Source: Ursus arctos (lineage: Eukaryota; Chordata; Mammalia; Carnivora; Ursidae). Taken from it: a DNA stretch of 64,000 nt. A program made the translations under genes and the position numbers. A model generated the notes under the pieces. It was given only the letters and a program-made list of their open reading frames with translations, was not told where the DNA came from and made no database searches. Within the stretch, counting starts at the first letter, position 1. Every line of letters starts with the position of its first letter. This document shows, piece after piece, positions 57,195 through 64,000 of the stretch. Location of the stretch: NCBI RefSeq assembly GCF_023065955.2, contig NW_026622930.1, forward strand, positions 15,911,449 through 15,975,448. Direction: 5' to 3'.

Positions 57195-57350
57195 GGCATA
57201 GAATATAATAGTTAATAGCATGAATCCTAGAGCCAAGTATCTGCTGCTTGCTAATTGACCATGGCTAAGTTTTTTAGCTTTGTTCTGCCTCAGTTTCCTC
57301 ATTTGTAAAGGGGGATAATAGTGTATCTATTGTTAAGAAGGCAAGGGATG

Positions 57351-57571
57351 GAGGCGCACGTGGGCGGCTCAGTAGGATAAGCCTCTGCCTTCAGCTCAAG
57401 TCATGATCCCAGAGGCCTGGGATCCAGCCCCATGTCAAACTTCCTGCTCAGCATGGAGTCTGTTTCTCCCTCTCTCTCTGCTCCTCCCTCCCCCCCAGCT
57501 TGTGCTCTCTCTCTCTCTCTCTCAAATAAATAATATCTTTAAAAAAGAAGAAGAAGAAGAAGAAGAAGAAG
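57351..57571 (+). mobile_element. CAN-SINE with (GAA)n tail, plus strand
   Basis: Head 'gaggcgcacgtgggcggctc', body 'cctgctcagcatggagtctg', tail 'aaataaataatatctttaaa' followed by about eight GAA units (57546-57571) and gacgacgac. More diverged than its neighbour. Its downstream duplication is obscured by the second SINE, which landed in or beside its tail. Confidence 0.9.
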
Positions 57572-57582
57572 ACGACGACTAA

Positions 57583-57774
57583 GGGATGCCTGGGTGGCTC
57601 AGTCGGTTGGGCATCTGCCTTTGGCTCGGTTCATGATCCCAGGGTCCTGGGATCAAGTCCCGCATTGAGCTCCTTGCTGGGCAGGGAGTCTGCTTCTCCC
57701 TCTGCCAGCCACTCCCCCAGGTTGTGTGCACTCTCTCTCTCTCTCTGACAAATAAATAAATAAAATCTTAAAAA
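57583..57774 (+). mobile_element. CAN-SINE inserted in the tail of another, plus strand
   Basis: Head 'gggatgcctgggtggctcag', body 'ttgctgggcagggagtctgc', tail 'caaataaataaataaaatct'. The sequence before it (agaagaagacgacgactaa) and after it (agaagaagaagactaa) look like target-site duplications derived from the GAA-rich tail of the first SINE. The frames 57631-57858 and 57653-57841 are artefacts. Confidence 0.92.
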
Positions 57775-57885
57775 GAAGAAGAAGAAGACTAAGGAAGTTA
57801 AGAGGAATAAATGATTCCTGTCTGTGAAAAACTTGGAACAATGCTGGGCGTGTAGCAAGTGCTATGAAAGTGTGTGTCCCATCAC

Positions 57886-58664
57886 TAACAATGTTCAGTC
57901 CATGTTCATTGAACAGCTGTTTACTTTGTCAATAAGTACTATTTAAAAATGAGGGGAAGATATGTTGTAGAATATTAATAATCATCAAAATAATAAATTA
58001 AATAAATAATAAATGAGTAAAATAAGTAATAATAAAATGTCAATACATTTCCCCAGTCCTTTCTTTAATAAAGCATAACTCACGGATGGAGACACACCTG
58101 TAGGCACAGGCCCCCTTAGCATCTTTATTTCTATAGCGCATTTCTACTCAGCTTGTTGTCATTCATATAGTCAGTGATGGGATTAAACCTAATCTACCAA
58201 AATGCAATACTGCTCTTTCCATAAATAGTTTATTTTTAATTCTCCGAGACCAAAACATCATTTTATCATATGCCTTTGTTGGGAATGCTCTTAGTAGGGG
58301 AAAGAGGCTGGTAAATGAATTCTGCGACTGCTGTTGTTAATGTTAAGGGCTCTTATTCGCCCCAGAGTGAATTTACATTGTAAAAAATTAAGGTTCTCAG
58401 CATACTGACCAAGCAGAAATTTCTCTTATCTACATATTGAGCATTTTTCAATATTTAATAATTTTCCTCTTCTTTTTTTTCTGGTTTTCTCTGAAGTCAT
58501 TATGGCCTGAAAATATACTAAGATGACTGTCACCAACGCAAAGGATGTCAAATGCAAACAAAGCTATTTTATGTCATAAAAAGAGCAAAGGTGCGGAGAA
58601 AGCCTTTTTCAGAAGTTTAAGGGATGCCGACGTAGGAAAATATGTAAAATTAATCACAGTGGCT
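57886..58664. other. Unique noncoding stretch
   Basis: AT-rich, with an (ATAA)n-like run at 57975-58035. The block 58049-58156 resembles 55774-55870. Nothing coding. Confidence 0.42.
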
Positions 58665-58835
58665 TTTGGAGCATGGCATTTTAGGCTTGAATTCCAACAT
58701 TACTCAATGAGAGCTTGAGCTCTGAGCATTTATTTCCCCATCTGTAAAATGGCAATAAAAACAGCCATCACACAGGAATACTGAGGAGATTAAGAGCCTC
58801 TCCATGTAGGGACTGGCACACAAACAGAGTTCCTA
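58665..58835 (+). mobile_element. MIR relic, sense
   Basis: 'gcttttggagcatggcattt', 'gcttgaattccaacattact', 'tttccccatctgtaaaatgg', 'actgaggagattaagag' and 'gggactggcacacaaac' cover nearly the full MIR in sense order. Confidence 0.65.
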
Positions 58836-58869
58836 CTTTAGATAGCTGTTAAATTAATCAAGACATCCA

Positions 58870-58960
58870 ATCACCAGTTATAAGCCCCTTGAGGACAAGT
58901 ACCACATACTCTTCCATACTGAGCACTCAATAAAATAATCATTGATTGGCAGGCAAGGCA
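58870..58960 (+). mobile_element. L2 3' end
   Basis: 'gccccttgaggacaagtac', then 'gagcactcaataaaataatc' and 'attgattggcaggcaag' match the L2 3' terminal arrangement. Confidence 0.5.
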
Positions 58961-59197
58961 AACATCTGCTTCCAAAGAGATTACGGAATAAATCAACTGG
59001 ATACATAGGTAGTTCATGAAATCGAGCTTGCCTGAGCAGTTATCAGCCCTGAGGAGTAGAGCTGCTGAAATGTGGACTTATTCACAGAGTGGAATCATCA
59101 AGGTTAATACTCAGTACTGATCGTATGTGCTCTGGAAAGAAAATGGTAGCTGTCAATTTGCAACAATATATAGTGATGGAATGATCAATATCTTTTA

Positions 59198-59372
59198 GTT
59201 TTTGTAAAGATTTTATCCATCTATTTGAGAGAGAGAGGAAAAAAAAAGAATGAGCAGGGGAGGGACAGAGGGAGAGGGAGAAGCAGACTCCCTGCTAAGC
59301 AGGGAGCCCCACACTGGGCTGGATCCCAGCACCCTGGGAGACACTTAACAGACTGAGCCACCCAGGGGCCCT
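59198..59372 (-). mobile_element. CAN-SINE (older type), minus strand
   Basis: Tail complement 'tttttgtaaagattttatcc', body 'gagcaggggagggacagagg' and 'ctccctgctaagcagggagc', head end 'gagccacccaggggccc'. Target-site duplications gatcaatatctttta (59183-59197) and gatgaatatctttta (59373-59387) differ by one base. The section between the body and the head is shortened ('cctgggagacacttaaca'), so a small internal deletion is likely. Confidence 0.94.
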
Positions 59373-59387
59373 GATGAATATCTTTTA

Positions 59388-60449
59388 AGCTCTTCCTTGA
59401 ATGTGTTAATATTCTGCTAATAAAACTTGTTCTAATATTCAAAGAATTTCCTAAGCTTCAGGTAGTACAAGCCATTCTTATTAACAATATAATTTGATTT
59501 TCTTTCCCTTCTCTTAAAAAATTGAATTCCATATTGTGAAAGCCAGGACTCGGTACCAGAAATCTCTGATTCTTGGCTTATTTGGATTTGCACGACACTC
59601 AAATTGGTTGGGCAGAGTCCTGCTTTAATAGACGTCTCCTGTAGAAGAGAGCGTGTTTGTTTTATGTAAATGGAATACATTTGCTATTTTCTGTCCCTTC
59701 CATTTGCGGAGCTGGACATAACTTGAACATTATGTATATATTTCTAATTGGGAATTCCATTTTCGTTCTCTAACAAGCTGTTGTACAGAAAGTGAGTCAT
59801 GGCAAGAATGCTTTGCTTACCCTGCAGGAACAGTATTTGGAAATCTAAAAGGCTAAAGATGTGAAGTGACCAATAGTGAGGGAAGCTCGCTCTCTCTCTC
59901 TCTCCCCCCTTCATTAAAATTACCTGAAATAACATTTATAAATCTTAGAGTATGACCAAATACAGGTATCCAATAGTGTCAGAGTTTTCTCTTTCTGGGT
60001 ATTTCTTGGGAAATTATAATGCTGGGCATAAAGCTGGGAAAAGTAGCCTCTGTGGCATTCAATTTTATTGCACATTTTTTGGGGTTTGGCTCTTAGAATT
60101 AAATCCACACTACTCTTTATTTAATTTTTTAGAAAAGTCAATTTTAAAGTACTCTATAACATGTTTTTCTGCTCTATGTACTCGCTTTCTGAAAACCTTG
60201 CTTTCTTCAGTGCATCAAAGTTCAGGATGCTAGTCCCGAGACTCTCTATTCACTTCAGTATTCAGCCGACGTTTGGCGATAAAAAGTGAATTTAGATAAA
60301 ATAATAGGTACAAATTCTAAACATTTAAACTGGAAATTAAACATGAAAGCCACTTATCAGTATCTCTGAGAACTGTTTGAGCAGTTTATTGATTAAAAAT
60401 TTGGTAAAAATTTTGAAGAAAAATTCAAGTAACTCTTCCAAATTAAAAA
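59388..60449. other. Unique noncoding stretch
   Basis: No exon or repeat is recognised. A (CT)n run at 59888-59904. Frames 59432-59680 and 59952-60233 have no domains. Confidence 0.45.
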
Positions 60450-61260
60450 AATAATAATAATTTAACAGAAAGAAAATGGAGAATTTGATTTAAAAAATGA
60501 GCAAAAGGTCTGGACACCTCACCAAAGGAGCCAGATGGGTAACAAATGAGCCTATGAAAGGAGGTTCAACATCAAATGTCAGTAGGGAAATGGGTAAATG
60601 CAAACTGAAATAAGGAGATACGACTGCACCATTCTTAGAATGGCCAAAATCCCAGACCCTGACAACGCAAAATGCTGCTGAGAATGAAGAGCAAGAGGAA
60701 CTCTCATTCACTGCTAGTGGGAATGCAAAATGATACAACCACTGGAAAGAGAGTTTCCCCCCAGACAATGGAATAATAGTAATAATGACAATTATTATTA
60801 TTATTATTACTATTATTATTATTATATTATATTCTATGATTATTCAGCACTGAAAAGAAATGAGCTAGCAAGCCATGAAAAGACACGAAGGAATCATAAA
60901 TCAATATTACTAAGTGAAAGAAGTCAATCTGCAAAGGCTACATATTGTACAATTCCAGGACTATGGCATCTGGAAAAAACAAAACTAGGGATATAGTAAG
61001 GAAATAAGTGGTTGCCAAGAGTTACGGGGGAGGGAGGGATGAATAGATGGTGAATGGGGCATTTTTAGGGCAGTAAAACTCTTCTGCACAATACTATAAG
61101 GATGGGTCCATATCATCGTACAATTGTCAAAACCTGTAAAATGAGTAACACCAAGAATGAATCTTAATGTGAACTATACACTTTGGGTGGTTATGAGGTG
61201 TCATTCTAGGCTTCTCTATTGTCTAAAAGTAATCTATTTTTAAAAATTATTGAAGCTCAA
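60450..61260 (+). mobile_element. L1 3' end (ORF2 tail and 3' UTR), sense
   Basis: Blocks in order: 'gaggttcaacatcaaatgtc', 'aatggccaaaatcccagacc', 'attcactgctagtgggaatg', 'caagccatgaaaagacacga', 'atattactaagtgaaagaag', 'ggaaataagtggttgccaag', 'gcaatactataagg'-like sequence near 61090, and 'caccaagaatgaatcttaat'. These are the last part of L1 ORF2 and the 3' UTR of an L1MA/B type copy. An (ATT)n array (60790-60826) has expanded inside. Frames broken. It is the sense counterpart of the antisense 3' UTR at 690-1145. Confidence 0.77.
60790..60826. repeat. (ATT)n microsatellite in L1
   Basis: About a dozen ATT units with one ACT variant, inside the L1 3' region; makes the YYYYYYYY artefact frame. 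Confidence 0.93.
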
Positions 61261-61822
61261 TCTAAAGTAATTTATTTAAGACGATGGAAAGAATGAAAAC
61301 TCTAAACATGATGCTGGGTATATGAGGATCTCAAAGCTCTTGTAAATAGATATAATCAATTATATGTCTGCCTAATTTAAGCAATTTAAATATTCATTCA
61401 TATTCTGCTTTATTTGAGATTTAAATAAATCTCAAAATATTTATTTATGCCTACTTGTGAAGAATCAAATAAGATACCATGTCTGCCCTCTAGGATCTTA
61501 CAGTACTGGGGGAGAAACTACCATTAAGTAACCAGAAAGTGTCACAAGTTCTATTTTAAATGCAAACATCATTATGAAAACGTAATGGGGAAGTACGCAT
61601 GTAGAATTTACCAGAATCAGGGTTCAGGGAATTTTACCTGGAGGCTGTGACACCTCTGACTTGTGACCAGTGAGAGGAAACAGCCACAGAAGGGAAATTT
61701 CAATGAGCATCTCACTTCTGAACGGTAAATATGTATATACTCTTGCCCATTGTGATGGACAGACCCCCAGCTAGCAGATGCCCCTTCCTTATTTGGCTCT
61801 GTCTACTCCTTTCCTGCCATTT

Positions 61823-61827
<5 letters not shown>
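61261..61827. other. Unique stretch with a possible ancient repeat
   Basis: At about 61470-61690 the pattern 'tgtctgccctctaggatctt', 'cagtactgggggagaaac' and 'tcagggaattttacctggag' resembles an ancient mammalian repeat often seen near L2/L3 sequences, but I cannot assign it securely. Confidence 0.35.

Positions 61828-61870
<43 letters not shown>
61828..61870. repeat. (TG)n microsatellite
   Basis: About 21 TG units, then 'gttgtgtgttt'. Confidence 0.96.
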
Positions 61871-63634
61871 TTGTGTGTTTAAATTTCCAGAATAATCCTT
61901 CACAGAAGCAATGAAGGACCCGTTTTCCTTCATGGGTCCTTGAGGTGAGGGACTTTTGTAAATTCTACACTTTTCAATCAGGCAAGAATCAGAGATCAAG
62001 TTTTGTCTCTTTCAGAGGCTTGAATTGGACTTACACAAAGGTATCTGGGCACAATCAGTCATAGGTGCAGAGCTGGCAATGGATTTGAATAGCTGGGTTA
62101 AAGTCCCCTAAACAGATACTGTTTCTTGGACCCGTGGCAGGTCTGAACTTCACTGAAACACTCGGTGAACGATCATCCAAAGTTGGGCCAAGGCCAGAGG
62201 GTTGCTTAGTGCCTCCTTTGAACTCTGGAATGAGCACCTTAGACATATTTAAGTCATCTTTACAAATATCTGGCCTGAATTATTTCCATTAATATAAATG
62301 GCATACTCGGGATGGAGTGGGGGCATGATCCGTGTCCTACTTGCCCAGACACCATGTTGACCCAAACACTCTCTTCTCTTCCTATAATGCCTAGTGCCAA
62401 GATACCTTTTAAAACATTCACATTTAACTTATTGACATATCCACTTCTCTCATATCTCCTATTTTCCCTGAGACGTACTGCATTTGTTGATGCCAGAGTA
62501 ACTAAGCTACCTACTCATTGTTTTCTCATAGCAAACCTGATCCTTTATGAGTAATACAGAAAAGGAGAGCATTCTGGCTTATTTGATTTGATTTGATTCT
62601 TAGTTCTTTTGAAATATAGAAACATTCTTTCCTCCACTCCATTATTTTCAGCTTTTATGTGAGTAGCCACAAGTGTTTAGATTGTAATATAAAATGGCAG
62701 ATAAATATGCTATTACCCAAAGTTTTGCGTAATGAGTTTAAGTATAATACGTTCACTTTTGAAAATGTACAAGTGCATGAGGCTGCCAGCGTATTTCCCC
62801 CCCCTCTGGGGTGGAAGTTCTGCTTTGCCTCTCATCTCAGACACATAATTAGTTGGAGTGGGTATATTATACTCGTCTCACAGCCTACATCACCCAAATC
62901 TTCTTTAAACATCATTTTAGCAAAGTAAACCCTGGAAATTCTGTTCACCTTACTTAAATGCTTGTAACTTTAGTATTTTTACAATTCTTTCAGGCTTAGC
63001 ACAGATGGGATTTTTCAAATGAAAACCAGATGAAAGTAAACAGCACTCTCACCATCAAAACCTTAAGGTAGGAAGATGCAGGCCTAGCTCTGTGCTGTAA
63101 TGAGATCCTTTTTCTCCGTGGAAGTATGTTTCCAATAACTGTACAGTTACCTTGCATTAGAGACTCGAATCAGCATTTTATTTTTCCTTTTATAATTTGA
63201 CATGGTAAAAGGAGAAGTGGGCTTTCAAATCTCTAATCCATGTCAACCTGAGATGAAAGATTTTAGCACTCTGCCTCTGTGGGGGTATTTGGATTTGTAG
63301 TTCATTTTACAAATCCTGTTTAACATACAATTAAATAATAATGTAAATATGTGACATAATCTCCCCGGCTACAAACTTTCACTGACCCTGGTGATTTCCT
63401 CCCCCTGGGGTTTTAAATTTGATTTCTAGTGCCCTACCTTACTGAAACGGATACTCATGTCTTCTTCAGTTGCAATTTACTAAATAGTCATTCAATGTGT
63501 ATCCTCTTTAAAATTTATTTGCAACAATTCCCTCTGCAGTACAAAGAGCCCTTGATTACAAAGGAATCATCCTAACTCTGTTGCCAATTTATTTTGGATT
63601 TATTTTTTAACTCTATTTATTTTTATTTTTAACT
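61871..63634. other. Unique noncoding stretch
   Basis: No repeat or exon is recognised in 1.8 kb. Frames at 62055-62246, 62312-62554 and 62659-62928 lack domains and splice context. Confidence 0.45.
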
Positions 63635-63810
63635 AGGTCATCTCCAAGGTAGCCTTCCAAACTTGGTGCACATTGAAATCACTTGAGAAGTTTTAAAGCT
63701 TGAGATCTTCTGTAGATGATCCCGTTTAACTGGCCCACGACTGGGACATGGACGTTTGCAGTTCTTAAAAATTTCTTCATCTATTTTAACATGCAGCCTA
63801 GGTCAGGGAT
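63635..63810 (+). mobile_element. hAT-Charlie MITE relic (MER5/MER58-like)
   Basis: 'ttggtgcacattgaaatcac', 'ttgagaagttttaaagcttg', 'gatcccgtttaactggccca' and 'catgcagcctaggtcaggg' reproduce the order of this nonautonomous hAT group. Terminal repeats are eroded. Confidence 0.55.
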
Positions 63811-64000
63811 CCCAGATTCTCTCTTCTTAAGGGGGTTTATTCTTGTGGGGTAAATGTTGGGGTCCTTCTTACGTCTCCAGGAAAGTAAAGAAATTCGTTC
63901 AGACTAGAAGGAATGTAAATTCTCCTGCAGACACACACCTAGATCATGGGAGAAATCCTTAGCAGTAGCAGTAAGTGAACTTAGGACTATTTCCTAGTTC
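63811..64000. other. Unique end of window
   Basis: Nothing recognised in the last 190 bases. Confidence 0.5.

Larger units (their letters stand above)
57195..57885 (+). mobile_element. MIR relic split by two CAN-SINEs
   Basis: Sense MIR: 'ctgcctcagtttcctcattt' and 'gtaaagggggataatagtgt' before the SINE pair, then 'gaggaataaatgattcctgt' and 'aacaatgctgggcgtgtagc' after it. The two halves join into a nearly complete MIR once the SINEs are removed. Confidence 0.66.

Noticed and set aside
61712..61999. A 95-codon minus-strand frame with a His-Thr repeat
   Set aside because: The HTHTHT run is the TG microsatellite; the remainder has no domain.

Overview
This window reads as nuclear DNA from a mammal, specifically a carnivoran of the arctoid branch (bear, panda, seal or a relative). 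The main reason is fifteen tRNA-Lys-derived CAN-SINEs. At least five of them (near 4.8, 6.3, 8.7, 32.1 and 34.7 kb) have the body type with a 'cttcttcctctcccactc' block and a 'ctggctgtctctctctgtc' block that I associate with bears and pinnipeds, not with dogs or cats. The species assignment is an inference from remembered subfamily differences. Nothing looks bacterial or viral-genomic. No convincing protein-coding exon, tRNA, rRNA, snRNA, CpG-island promoter or CRISPR array was found. All open reading frames are short (151 codons at most), and most lie in repeats or in stop-sparse unique DNA. The window is best read as intergenic DNA or part of a very large intron. Layout: 0-10 kb holds an antisense L1 3' end, five CAN-SINEs all on the minus strand, and an antisense L1 ORF2 piece at 7.3-8.1 kb. 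10-14 kb is mostly unique DNA with MIR relics. 15.0-16.1 kb is a decayed class III endogenous retrovirus (ERVL-like) pol relic on the plus strand. 16.7-31.4 kb is the longest low-repeat stretch, with one SINE, a few MIR/L2 relics and microsatellites. 31.4-38.3 kb is repeat-dense: a 22-unit CTT tract, a CAN-SINE with a duplicated head, and two plus-strand L1s. The first of these L1s is interrupted by a Tigger-like DNA transposon and by a CAN-SINE. 38-45 kb is mostly unique with GATA, GGGAA/GAAA and CA tracts. 45.7-51.7 kb holds an L1 ORF1 relic, a complete Tigger1-like element with TA target sites, a hAT relic and three SINEs. It also holds an unclassified pair of similar 150-bp segments. 52-57 kb is a second low-repeat stretch. 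57-64 kb holds an MIR split by two successive CAN-SINEs, another SINE, an L1 3' end, microsatellites and a hAT relic. There are no interacting genes to describe. The most useful content is the nested-insertion chronology, several tracts likely to form unusual DNA structures, a textbook RFX X-box at position 57, a perfect CRE at 23.36 kb, and the similar pair at 47.9 and 49.9 kb. I did not find a previously undescribed biological system. Conservation across species and RNA-seq cannot be judged from one sequence and would be the decisive tests for regulatory content.
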